Below are positions 1 to 6,794 of a stretch of 64,000 nt of DNA, piece after piece. The position numbers and the translations under genes were made by a program. Below the pieces are notes generated by a model, which was given only the letters and a program-made list of their open reading frames with translations, was not told the DNA's origin and made no database searches. Within the stretch, counting starts at the first letter, position 1. Each line of letters starts with the position of its first letter. The stretch lies in NCBI RefSeq assembly GCF_009935865.1, contig NZ_QWEL01000002.1, forward strand, positions 62,001 through 126,000. Reading direction: 5' to 3'. This stretch comes from Odoribacter sp. Z80. Lineage in GTDB: Bacteria; Bacteroidota; Bacteroidia; Bacteroidales; Marinifilaceae.

Positions 1-1
1 C

Positions 2-1027
2 CGAACCAATAACAACCTGGCTAATCCGACGGTAGAACTAAACCAGCTTTGGGCAAAAAACGGAGGAGGAAAAAACGCAAATGAACTGGCAGTTGTCCAA
101 TCCTTCGACTTTCCTTCCGCCTATATCCACCGAAACAAATTGATCAAGTCCCAAAACACTGTATCAGATTTGCAATATGCCTCAACCCGTCAGGAAATAT
201 TGTTGGCAGCCCAACAGACCTGTCTGGAAATCATTTATCTGCAGCAACAAAAACGACTATTGGAACGTCGTTTGAAAAACACCGCATTGTTGACTCAACT
301 ATACCAAAAACGTCTGGAATCAGGAGATGCCAACCAATTGGAATATAACAAAATCCTGTTAGAAAAAATCAATGCAGAAAATGCCAGCCGGCTCAATACT
401 GCCAATCTGCAAGCTCAGTCGGATATTTTACAGCAATTAAACGGAGGTGTAGTCATTTCATTTTCAGACTCCATATTCCCCATTCTACCACCACTTCCGG
501 AATTTTCCCAACTGGAAGCCGCCTACCTTGCTGCAGACCCGAAACTAAACAGCCTGGCCGAAGAATCCCGGACCGCAGAACAAGAAATAAAAGTGAACCG
601 CGCACTCAGTCTGCCAAAGTTTGACATAGGCTATCGGCGCAACGGAGGCAGTGAAGAGAAAATGAACGGTTTTAAAATCGGCATGTCCATTCCTTTATGG
701 GAAAGCAAAAACACCGTTAAGCAAGCCAAAGCACAGGCCGAATATGCCAATGCCTATATGGAAGACAATACATTGAATTTAAAAATCACACTCCAGCAAC
801 TCTACGGGCAGGCTCAGGCATTGGAAATATCCCGAAAAGCCTATCAGACAGCCCTATCCTCACAACAAAACGAACTCCTGTTAAACAAAGCATTGGAAGC
901 CGGACAAATCTCTATGCTGGATTATTTTGTAGAAATCAATATGCTCTATGAAAGCATACAAAACTACTTAGATATAGAAAAAGAATACCAAACCATCTTG
1001 GCTCAATTGTTTCAATACACCCTATAA
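2..1027 (+). CDS. TolC-family outer membrane efflux protein (5' end outside window)
   Basis: Outer membrane channel component of a tripartite efflux pump, probably the CusC/CzcC kind that works with an RND pump and a periplasmic adaptor. The reading frame is open from base 2, so the gene starts before the window; the TTG at 140 is only an internal codon. The visible part shows the family's Asn-Pro start of the first repeat (NPTVEL), long alpha-helical coiled-coil stretches rich in Gln, Ala and Leu, and a second repeat around LPKFDIGYRRNGG and GMSIPLWE, which fits the second beta-barrel strand pair. It ends with the usual C-terminal helix. The pump partners, if present, lie upstream of the window. 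Substrate cannot be read from this part. It converges with the HAD gene that follows. Confidence 0.85.
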   Translation, partial: RTNNNLANPTVELNQLWAKNGGGKNANELAVVQSFDFPSAYIHRNKLIKSQNTVSDLQYASTRQEILLAAQQTCLEIIYLQQQKRLLERRLKNTALLTQLYQKRLESGDANQLEYNKILLEKINAENASRLNTANLQAQSDILQQLNGGVVISFSDSIFPILPPLPEFSQLEAAYLAADPKLNSLAEESRTAEQEIKVNRALSLPKFDIGYRRNGGSEEKMNGFKIGMSIPLWESKNTVKQAKAQAEYANAYMEDNTLNLKITLQQLYGQAQALEISRKAYQTALSSQQNELLLNKALEAGQISMLDYFVEINMLYESIQNYLDIEKEYQTILAQLFQYTL

Positions 1028-1047
1028 ACAATGGCCTCTATGGTAAT

Positions 1048-1100
1048 CTGCTTGAGAAGGTTGATTCCGGAAACACCTATGGAATCACCTTCTCAAGCAG
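1048..1100. repeat. 20-bp inverted repeat overlapping the end of the HAD gene
   Basis: Left arm 1048-1068 and right arm 1081-1100 pair over 14 bp, then 6 bp after a single unpaired T at 1062, around a 12-nt loop. The right arm is the last codons of the HAD phosphatase gene. It may act as a terminator between the two convergent genes, but neither side has a strong U-tract. Confidence 0.7.
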
Positions 1101-1715
1101 TTCTTTCATCTGATGAATAACCGGAGCCTTTTCCGCCAACCGCCATTCACTGTTATGTCCTCCGGCAAATAAAATGCAATCAAATCCCAAAGCACAGGCA
1201 ACCTCCGCATCATGAACCGTATCGCCCACCATCAAGGTTTCAGCAGAACAAACCGGACACTTTTCCAGCATTCGCAGTCCCCGTTCTATTTTTCCTTCCG
1301 CATAAATATTATCGGACCCGCAAACCCGGTCAAACCGGACAGCAATATCAAAATCATGGACCATCTGCTCCAACAAATCTTCCCGTAAAGCGGACAAAAC
1401 ATACTGCTTTATCTTTGCTCCCTGAATTGTTTCCAACACCTCGTAAACCTGCTCATTCAACTCTAATTTTTCTGCATACCGGTTATAAGTCTCTACAAAA
1501 TCGACCGACACATCATGCAAAGATTCCTGTTTCAAGTCAAATCCTACTTCCCTATAAAAGTCCGCGACAGGAAATCCGAACTTATCTTTATATTGCCGGC
1601 AAGTCAACAAAGGCAATTTCCTTCGCCCCAACATATCGTTCAAAGTTGTCACTCCTACTTCCAAATCATTGAGCAAGGTACCATTCCAATCCCAAACTAT
1701 ATTCTTATATTTCAT
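1077..1715 (-). CDS. HAD-superfamily phosphatase (phosphoglycolate phosphatase-like)
   Basis: Predicted cytosolic phosphatase of 212 aa. Motif I is DWNGT at residues 9-13: the nucleophile Asp9 is present, but the second acid/base Asp is Asn11, a variant typical of a WDWNGTL subgroup seen in many Bacteroidetes and Firmicutes. Motif II is around LSALRED, and motif IV is GDTVHDAE. The helical cap lies between residues about 15 and 90. Substrate is unknown; the family includes phosphoglycolate and pyrophosphate phosphatases. It starts 18 nt after the thioesterase gene and is the last gene of the ABC/GntR operon by spacing. Its 3' end is half of a long inverted repeat. Confidence 0.85.
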   Translation of the reverse strand: MKYKNIVWDWNGTLLNDLEVGVTTLNDMLGRRKLPLLTCRQYKDKFGFPVADFYREVGFDLKQESLHDVSVDFVETYNRYAEKLELNEQVYEVLETIQGAKIKQYVLSALREDLLEQMVHDFDIAVRFDRVCGSDNIYAEGKIERGLRMLEKCPVCSAETLMVGDTVHDAEVACALGFDCILFAGGHNSEWRLAEKAPVIHQMKELLEKVIP

Positions 1716-1733
1716 GTCTGAATTCCAATTGTT

Positions 1734-2222
1734 CTATTTCTCTGAGTTATAAAATGCCTCAACACCAGGCCAGTCCAATTTTTTCCGGGCTATCTCTTCC
1801 GGATAAACCATATACACCACATCCGCTTCCGCAGCCAGCTCATTCTTCTCATTAAATAATTCTACCCGCGCCGTCACCAAGCGTTTATGCACCTCCGTTA
1901 CTTTTGCCCTGAGCCAAATCTCACCCCCATCTGTCCTCACAGGCCTCCGGTATGTGATTTTCATTTCCGTTGTCACTCCGGCCGTCCTTTCATGAGAAAA
2001 AATAGCCCAACTGGCAATCTCATCCATCAAGGTTGCCTGGATTCCGCCGTGCAAGATATGAAAAAATCCCTGATAATTTCCGGTAGGCTGCCAATGACAG
2101 GTCACATATTCCCCCTCATCGACGAACTCACATTTCAATCCGTAAGGATTAGAAGGAGAACAACCGAAACAGTTGTATCCTTCCAAATCCGCATAAGCAT
2201 TATACATTTTACGTTTTTCCAT
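1734..2222 (-). CDS. PaaI-family hotdog thioesterase
   Basis: A 162-aa single hotdog-fold protein, predicted acyl-CoA thioesterase. The family signature HGGIQATLMDE lies near residues 58-68, with the conserved His-Gly-Gly and the acidic residue of the catalytic helix. An N-terminal Cys-Phe-Gly-Cys stretch (residues 18-21) precedes NPYGL, which is typical of this subgroup. The substrate acyl chain cannot be read from sequence. It lies 39 nt after the GntR gene on the same strand and may be the fifth gene of that operon, though its function has no obvious link to an exporter. Confidence 0.85.
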   Translation of the reverse strand: MEKRKMYNAYADLEGYNCFGCSPSNPYGLKCEFVDEGEYVTCHWQPTGNYQGFFHILHGGIQATLMDEIASWAIFSHERTAGVTTEMKITYRRPVRTDGGEIWLRAKVTEVHKRLVTARVELFNEKNELAAEADVVYMVYPEEIARKKLDWPGVEAFYNSEK

Positions 2223-2261
2223 ACCAACTCCTTTATCAGCCGATAAAAATAACGCATTTTT

Positions 2262-2633
2262 TCAAGAATCCTCCTCCCGGTTCAATTTTTCAAATTCGCA
2301 GTGAATAACTTCCCAGGAAATACCCAATAATTTCATCTGGCGGAAAAACTCCGGCAACACTTGTCCGATGAACTCCGTACGTTTCCTTTCCGTAATCCGG
2401 ACGGAAGCATCCTCACTGACAAAAAAACCGAGCCCACGTTTATTATAGATAATGTGCTGATTTTGCAAACATTCATATGCACGCATTACGGTATTGGGAT
2501 TCACCTCCAGCAAAATGCCCAATTCCCGGACAGAAGGAATCCGTTCGTCAGACTTCCATTTTTCTTTGACAATATTGTCGCACATCCAATCGACAATTTG
2601 CAGATAAATCGCTTGTGTATCCTTAAATTCCAT
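2262..2633 (-). CDS. GntR-family (YtrA-type) transcriptional repressor
   Basis: A 123-aa regulator with the N-terminal winged helix-turn-helix of the GntR family (about residues 10-75; key stretch RIPSVRELGILLEVNPNTVM) and only a short helical tail, which is the YtrA subfamily. YtrA-type proteins are normally encoded with the ABC transporter they repress. Here the gene is the fourth of the operon, overlapping the small membrane-anchored gene by 11 bp. A matching GTGTATT-N8-AATACAC operator sits on the transcription start region of the same operon (4910-4931), so autorepression is the simplest reading. The ligand is unknown; homologues often respond to cell-wall stress or antibiotics. Confidence 0.9.
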   Translation of the reverse strand: MEFKDTQAIYLQIVDWMCDNIVKEKWKSDERIPSVRELGILLEVNPNTVMRAYECLQNQHIIYNKRGLGFFVSEDASVRITERKRTEFIGQVLPEFFRQMKLLGISWEVIHCEFEKLNREEDS

Positions 2634-3060
2634 CTTGTTCAGTTAATGTTCGTTCTATTCTAACATTGGGAGCATTTATCGTATCCACCCGGATATGGCG
2701 GGTAACATGCAATTTTAAATTATGTATATCCGGATATGACCCGTTATGTTTACTCCGCCCTCCGGAAAACACCAGGGTATCTCCCGATATTTTAAAACAG
2801 GCCGCATACCTGACATCGAAACTTCCCGAAAATTCCAGGCCGTTTTCCAATTGATTCTGAACGGCCCCATCCACTACAATCGCAGCATCCGTATCTTGGA
2901 AAACAACTGTTTTAACCGGAGTCCGGTAAATTTCCTCAAAATACTGTATTCCTTTTCTCCTTTCCTGTCGCCTGGTCTGATCGTACCCCCATGCAATAAC
3001 AAAAAATACCACGACTAAACAAACGTATAAAGCCAACAAACAAAAATCATATTTTTTCAT
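2623..3060 (-). CDS. small membrane-anchored protein of the ABC/GntR operon
   Basis: A 145-aa protein of unknown function. Residues about 5-25 form one hydrophobic helix (an uncleaved anchor), followed by a charged linker with several Arg, then a beta-rich C-terminal region. The later part (GDTLVFSGG, then short hydrophobic strands) recalls the repeating strands of DUF2807-type beta-helix proteins, but the match is by eye and weak. It sits between the permease (16 nt upstream) and the GntR gene (11 bp overlap), so it is probably an accessory part of the exporter or of its signal sensing. Confidence 0.6.
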   Translation of the reverse strand: MKKYDFCLLALYVCLVVVFFVIAWGYDQTRRQERRKGIQYFEEIYRTPVKTVVFQDTDAAIVVDGAVQNQLENGLEFSGSFDVRYAACFKISGDTLVFSGGRSKHNGSYPDIHNLKLHVTRHIRVDTINAPNVRIERTLTEQDGI

Positions 3061-3076
3061 AATCGTCTTTTTCCGG

Positions 3077-4051
3077 TTAAACTTGTTTATTTTTTAATTT
3101 CTTCCAAATAATTCCCACGTAGGTCAAAGGCACAATATACAAAAGCAACAGCCATGAAGCTGAAAGAGGAACAAGTTCTCCGGTATTATAGAAATACAAC
3201 CCGTAAAGCATGGCCTCCTCCCTCGGAATTTTCCAAAATACTGTTCCAACCCGATACACCAACCAACCTAAAAACAGAAAAAACAGGCCGTGTACAAGTA
3301 TGGTCAGCAAAGCAGAACGTTTTCGGAAAGTAATGGAGCCCCACATAAATACAAACACAAAATAGAGCCAATACATAATCAGCAAATTCCATACGACAAA
3401 AGGAGTAAAATAAACCGTTCTCTCTTTTCTCACTCCCGTCCCATCCTCAACCTCCCGGGTATAAGCCGATGATTCCGAAAACCTGTCCACCACAGAAAAA
3501 ACATTTCCCACTTTCGGATGTACAATCTCCGCACCCGATGTCAGTACAGGATAGGAAAAACCGGACCATGACTCCGCGACAGCAATTTTATCGGCTTCTT
3601 TAAAACCAGTATACTTATAAGAACAGGCCACATGGGCCACACTGTAAAATACGGCTACATGAAGCAAGAAAACCACAACAGTGGAATTCAATATGGCCAG
3701 CAACAACTTTTCAAATGAAGAAGCGGGCAACAGCAATGCCCCGAATGATTTTTTCCCGGACATAAAATCCGCAAACGAATAACTCGCCGCAAACAGTAGA
3801 AAAAATCCCAATAATCCCCAAAATATTTTAGCGAACATGCCATAATAACGGTCCAAATAATTCGACCCGGTATACAAGCTCGTATACTCCATTCTGAACG
3901 GATTAAACTTACATACTACCATAAAAGTAACCACCACCATCACTCCGAGAAAAATCAATATGGTTTTCATATTTTCCCGGTAATATTTCCATGCCAAAGC
4001 CTTAAAGCGGCATATATCAAAAATTTCTTTCATCATTACACAATTAATCAT
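3077..4051 (-). CDS. ABC exporter permease (ABC-2 type)
   Basis: A 324-aa integral membrane protein. Hydrophobic helices are visible near residues 29-47, 90-108, 125-145, 218-238, 245-265 and 300-318, giving about six membrane spans with a large extracytoplasmic loop between the third and fourth. It partners the ATPase encoded just upstream. ABC-2 permeases of this YtrA-controlled type usually export peptides, lipids or antibiotics; the substrate here is unknown. The first ATG used overlaps the ATPase stop by 8 bp; ATG codons at 4036 or 4033 are also possible and would avoid the overlap. Confidence 0.75.
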   Translation of the reverse strand: MINCVMMKEIFDICRFKALAWKYYRENMKTILIFLGVMVVVTFMVVCKFNPFRMEYTSLYTGSNYLDRYYGMFAKIFWGLLGFFLLFAASYSFADFMSGKKSFGALLLPASSFEKLLLAILNSTVVVFLLHVAVFYSVAHVACSYKYTGFKEADKIAVAESWSGFSYPVLTSGAEIVHPKVGNVFSVVDRFSESSAYTREVEDGTGVRKERTVYFTPFVVWNLLIMYWLYFVFVFMWGSITFRKRSALLTILVHGLFFLFLGWLVYRVGTVFWKIPREEAMLYGLYFYNTGELVPLSASWLLLLYIVPLTYVGIIWKKLKNKQV

Positions 4052-4886
4052 TTACCTTGTCGTTACCAAAAATCGCCCGTATCTTTTCGGGATGTTGCAA
4101 AACCGCATTGAAAAAAAGTTCCATATCCAACTTACTATCCTCGCCATTTTCATTAACCACTACTCCCCAGCGACCTTTCACGGATTCTTCTGCAAACAAA
4201 GCCGATTCATCCTCCTCCAGATTCTTAAAAACCAATTTTTCCGTAATCCGGTCAGTCGTCACATTGACCAATATTCTACTTTCTTCCACTACCACCAAGG
4301 CATCAATGAGATTATCCAAATCCCGCACCTGATGTGTAGATATGATAATACATCTGTCTTTCGTTGCGACAGAAGCTATTAAACAGCGGAAATGGCTTTT
4401 CGAAGGAATGTCCAAACCGTTGGTCGGTTCATCCATGACCAACAAACGGGTATTGCAAGCTAAGCCCAAACATATCAAGGCTTTTTTACGCTGTCCGTAT
4501 GACATCCGGCTCATTCTCTCGTCCAACGACACCTCGAACTCTTCCATATACTCCTCCAACATTTGTCTGTCAAAACGCGGATAAAACGGCCGAAGCAGTT
4601 CTGCATACGCGGACATTTTCAAATCAGGCAAATAGATTTCCTCAGGTATAAAAAACAATTCGGATAAAAACGCAGGTTTTCGCGCAGAAGGCAAATAACC
4701 CATAACGTTAATCTCTCCACGCTCAGGAAACAACAAACCACACATCAATTTTAGCAAAGTACTCTTTCCTGCTCCGTTTTTTCCCAACAAACCATATACA
4801 TGGCCCTCAGACAAAGTCAGATTCAAACCAGAAAATACATTCTTTTTCCGGTAACTGAAATCCAGTTGATTCATTCGTATCATCAT
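4044..4886 (-). CDS. ABC transporter ATP-binding protein
   Basis: Nucleotide-binding subunit of an ABC exporter, 280 aa. Walker A is GLLGKNGAGKSTLL (about residues 32-45), the signature motif is replaced by MSYGQRKKALI (about 128-138), and Walker B with its catalytic Glu is LLVMDEPTNGLD. The switch His lies in IISTHQVRD. An ATG at 4886 is preferred; a GTG directly before it is also in frame. It is the first gene of the operon ATPase-permease-anchored protein-GntR-thioesterase-HAD, transcribed from a consensus promoter at 4934-4964 that carries a palindromic operator downstream. Confidence 0.92.
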   Translation of the reverse strand: MMIRMNQLDFSYRKKNVFSGLNLTLSEGHVYGLLGKNGAGKSTLLKLMCGLLFPERGEINVMGYLPSARKPAFLSELFFIPEEIYLPDLKMSAYAELLRPFYPRFDRQMLEEYMEEFEVSLDERMSRMSYGQRKKALICLGLACNTRLLVMDEPTNGLDIPSKSHFRCLIASVATKDRCIIISTHQVRDLDNLIDALVVVEESRILVNVTTDRITEKLVFKNLEEDESALFAEESVKGRWGVVVNENGEDSKLDMELFFNAVLQHPEKIRAIFGNDKVND

Positions 4887-4909
4887 CACTTTTTTAAATT
4901 ATTGATTTA

Positions 4910-4931
4910 GTGTATTGCTATATTAATACAC
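4910..4931. promoter_or_regulatory. palindromic operator for the GntR/YtrA-type repressor
   Basis: Perfect 7-bp arms GTGTATT and AATACAC separated by 8 nt. The site starts 2 bp downstream of the -7 box of the ABC operon, covering the expected transcription start, where a bound repressor would block initiation. YtrA-type repressors bind sites of this GTGTA/TACAC kind. Confidence 0.75.
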
Positions 4932-4933
4932 CA

Positions 4934-4964
4934 CAAATGTATGATTAATTTTTTAACAAACAAA
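4934..4964 (-). promoter_or_regulatory. promoter of the ABC/GntR operon
   Basis: On the minus strand: TTTG at 4964-4961, exactly 19 nt, then TACATTTG at 4941-4934. This is a full match to the Bacteroidetes housekeeping promoter (TTTG, 19-20 nt, TAnnTTTG). Confidence 0.85.
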
Positions 4965-4982
4965 AAAAATAGGCCGAATATG

Positions 4983-5019
4983 AAAAAACCTCATCCGGAC
5001 ACTTTGTCCATGATGAGGT
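4983..5019 (-). terminator. terminator of greA-HIT operon
   Basis: On the minus strand ACCTCAT pairs with ATGAGGT, with an inner stem GGACA/TGTCC, followed by six T residues. It lies just downstream of the HIT gene stop. Confidence 0.9.
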
Positions 5020-5042
5020 CTATTTCAGGAAATCAATTACTT

Positions 5043-5438
5043 TTATTCTACATTCCGGGCAATCTCTTCCGCACACGCTTTCATTTCCTCCGCCGGAAAT
5101 TGCTTTTTGGGATTACAGAAATTCAAATCATCCCCACTGTTTAAAGGCACCAAATGGATATGTGCATGAGGCACATCCAATCCCAACACAGCCACACCGA
5201 CTCTTTGACAAGGAATTGTTTTGCCGATAGCCTTAGCTACTTTTTTGGCAAAAACCATTAACCCGGACAATTCTTCATCCGGAAGTTCAAACAGATAATC
5301 TGTTTCTTTCTTGGGAATAACTAAGGTATGCCCTTTCTGCAAAGGATTGATATCCAAAAAGGCATAATAATCCTCATCTTCGGCCACCTTATAGGAAGGA
5401 ATTTCGCCTTTGACGATTTTAGAAAAAATTGAAGCCAT
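5043..5438 (-). CDS. HIT-family nucleotide hydrolase
   Basis: A 131-aa histidine triad protein of the Hint branch, cytosolic. The active-site triad is HAHIH at residues 91-95, followed by LVPL, and the N-terminal FSKIVKGEIPSYK is typical. Such proteins hydrolyse AMP from adenosine phosphoramidates or related adducts. Length is normal. It follows greA by 23 nt and shares its terminator at 4983-5019, so the two are one transcript. No separate promoter is visible. Confidence 0.92.
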   Translation of the reverse strand: MASIFSKIVKGEIPSYKVAEDEDYYAFLDINPLQKGHTLVIPKKETDYLFELPDEELSGLMVFAKKVAKAIGKTIPCQRVGVAVLGLDVPHAHIHLVPLNSGDDLNFCNPKKQFPAEEMKACAEEIARNVE

Positions 5439-5461
5439 AACGTAATCCGTTTATTCGTGAC

Positions 5462-5938
5462 TTACAGACTAATGTCCATAATTTCAAATTCCATTTCTCC
5501 GGCTGGCACCTTCACCATGACTTTATCCCCCAGTTTCTTTCCGACCAACGCCTGAGCAATAGGGGTATGGATAGATAATTTTCCTTCCTTAAAGTTTGCT
5601 TCCGTTTCCGACACCAAGGTATAGGTCATCGTGGCGCCTGTCTTCGTATTCTTAATGGTTACTTTATTCAGCATCTGCACCTTCGAAGTATCTATCTGCG
5701 ATTCGTCGATCACCCGGCAACTGGCTATGGTATCTTTCAACTGAGCAATTTTAGCCTCCAACAGGCCCTGAGCATCTTTAGCAGCATCATACTCAGCATT
5801 TTCAGAAATATCTCCCTTTTCAATGGCTTCTCCGATTGCTTTGGAAATTTTCGGACGTTCCACATTCTGCAATCGCTCTAATTCGTCCTGCAATTTTTTC
5901 AATCCTTCTTTTGTTACATAAGACACTTTGTTGCTCAT
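5462..5938 (-). CDS. greA: transcription elongation factor GreA
   Basis: A 158-aa GreA: an N-terminal antiparallel coiled coil (about residues 10-75) whose tip carries the acidic GDISENAEYDAAK motif that reaches into the RNA polymerase secondary channel, and a C-terminal FKBP-like domain ending VPAGEMEFEIMDISL. It rescues backtracked polymerase by stimulating transcript cleavage. The start ATG follows a leader of about 110 nt that contains a terminator-like hairpin (5969-6005), and a TACCTTTG box lies at 6064-6057. It is co-transcribed with the HIT gene. Confidence 0.97.
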   Translation of the reverse strand: MSNKVSYVTKEGLKKLQDELERLQNVERPKISKAIGEAIEKGDISENAEYDAAKDAQGLLEAKIAQLKDTIASCRVIDESQIDTSKVQMLNKVTIKNTKTGATMTYTLVSETEANFKEGKLSIHTPIAQALVGKKLGDKVMVKVPAGEMEFEIMDISL

Positions 5939-5968
5939 AACCGTTATATTTAAGCGTTTATTTTATAC

Positions 5969-6005
5969 AAAAAAAATAAATGACACTTATCCTCCAATAA
6001 GTGCC
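5969..6005 (-). promoter_or_regulatory. terminator-like hairpin in the greA leader (possible attenuator)
   Basis: On the minus strand a 9-bp stem (8 Watson-Crick pairs and one G-U), arms 6005-5997 and 5990-5982, closes a 6-nt loop TGGAGG and is followed by an ATTTATTTTTTTT tract. It lies between the greA promoter-like box and the greA start codon, so it could end transcription early or control read-through. Confidence 0.6.
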
Positions 6006-6056
6006 TTTATTAAAAAGAATCCCAAATTAATTATTCGGAATCCTCACCTCCGAAGG

Positions 6057-6064
6057 CAAAGGTA
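6057..6064 (-). promoter_or_regulatory. -7 box of greA promoter
   Basis: TACCTTTG on the minus strand, an exact TAnnTTTG. The -33 position is only a T-rich stretch, so the promoter is less certain than others here. It implies a start near 6050 and a leader of about 112 nt. Confidence 0.6.
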
Positions 6065-6198
6065 AGACCTTTTTCCGAAAAAAAAAAGTTTTCGGAGAAA
6101 ATTAAACAAACGTTTTCAATTTATAAAGTTTCTCCGGACAAAACCAACTTTCCTTTCTCATCCCGCCCGGACAAAACATCTATTTTTTATATCATTTC

Positions 6199-6229
6199 TT
6201 GCATATCACTAAAATACTTTCTATATTTG
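6199..6229 (+). promoter_or_regulatory. promoter of rplS
   Basis: TTG at 6199-6201, 20 nt, then TATATTTG at 6222-6229: a good Bacteroidetes promoter. It implies a start near 6236 and a leader of about 80 nt. Confidence 0.8.
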
Positions 6230-6246
6230 CAGCCTGTTTGAAACAT

Positions 6247-6287
6247 GCACAGTCTCTTACATGAAAGTCTCCATCGTAATACTGTGT
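6247..6287 (+). ncRNA. structured leader of rplS (candidate L19 autoregulatory element)
   Basis: CACAGT (6248-6253) pairs with ACTGTG (6281-6286); inside, TTAC (6257-6260) pairs with GTAA (6276-6279) and ATG (6261-6263) with CAT (6272-6274), leaving an asymmetric CTC/T internal loop, a bulged C at 6275 and an 8-nt apical loop. Position directly before a ribosomal protein gene suggests autoregulation by L19; that is inference. Confidence 0.55.
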
Positions 6288-6316
6288 CTGATAAATAAAT
6301 CTTAATAAAGAATAGA

Positions 6317-6670
6317 ATGGATTTAATTAAAATTGCAGAGCAGGCATTTGCTGCTGAGAACCCTGTAGAGCATCCTTCATTCAATACTGGTGACACAGTA
6401 AGTGTACACTACAAAATTATTGAAGGAAACAAAGAACGTATTCAGGTATTCCGTGGTGTTGTTATCCAGATTAAAGGAACCGGAACCACCAAAACCTTTA
6501 CCGTCCGGAAAATGTCCGGAAACATCGGTGTTGAAAGAATTTTCCCCATCGAATCTCCGTTTATCAAAGAAATTGAAATAAACAAAGTGGGTAAAGTAAG
6601 ACGTTCCAGAATTTACTATTTCCGTAAACTTACCGGAAAGAAAGCAAAAATCAAGGAAAAAAGATCTTAA
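6317..6670 (+). CDS. rplS: 50S ribosomal protein L19
   Basis: A 117-aa bL19 of the large ribosomal subunit, located at the 30S-50S interface. Family stretches visible are FNTGDTVSVHYKI, RIQVFRGVVI, FTVRKMSGNIGVERIFP and the C-terminal KVRRSRIYYFRKLTGKKAK, all in the expected order; length is normal. The gene is a single-gene transcript: its own promoter lies at 6199-6229, its leader folds, and a strong terminator follows at 6693-6722. This differs from the rpsP-rimM-trmD-rplS operon of many bacteria. Confidence 0.98.
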   Translation: MDLIKIAEQAFAAENPVEHPSFNTGDTVSVHYKIIEGNKERIQVFRGVVIQIKGTGTTKTFTVRKMSGNIGVERIFPIESPFIKEIEINKVGKVRRSRIYYFRKLTGKKAKIKEKRS

Positions 6671-6692
6671 AATTAGATTTTTGACTAAAAAT

Positions 6693-6722
6693 AAAAAAGC
6701 TCTGCAATTGCAGGGCTTTTTT
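6693..6722 (+). terminator. terminator of rplS
   Basis: AAAAAGC, CTGCA and their complements TGCAG, GCTTTTTT form a hairpin with one T/G mismatch and a T-run on the plus strand. The loop region also supplies the TTG of the next gene's promoter. Confidence 0.85.
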
Positions 6723-6737
6723 ATTTTTATAATTTTG
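6708..6737 (+). promoter_or_regulatory. promoter of the phosphohexomutase gene, overlapping the rplS terminator
   Basis: TTG at 6708-6710, 19 nt, TAATTTTG at 6730-6737. The -33 element is inside the rplS terminator hairpin and the spacer is its 3' arm and T-run. Confidence 0.75.
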
Positions 6738-6794
6738 TAAAGAATAGAAAACTTTTGGGAAACAAATAACCTTAAAAAACAAATACGTTGCATT

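Larger units (their letters stand above)
5939..6316. other. 378-bp divergent intergenic region between greA and rplS
   Basis: The region holds no gene I can support. It carries the greA leader hairpin and promoter box on the minus strand, an A- and T-rich spacer (about 6065-6180), and the rplS promoter and structured leader on the plus strand. Confidence 0.7.

Noticed and set aside
6061-6100. AAAGGT/ACCTTT mini-hairpin with T-run on the plus strand near 6060-6075
   Set aside because: There is no plus-strand gene upstream to terminate, the stem is 6 bp, and it overlaps the greA -7 box.
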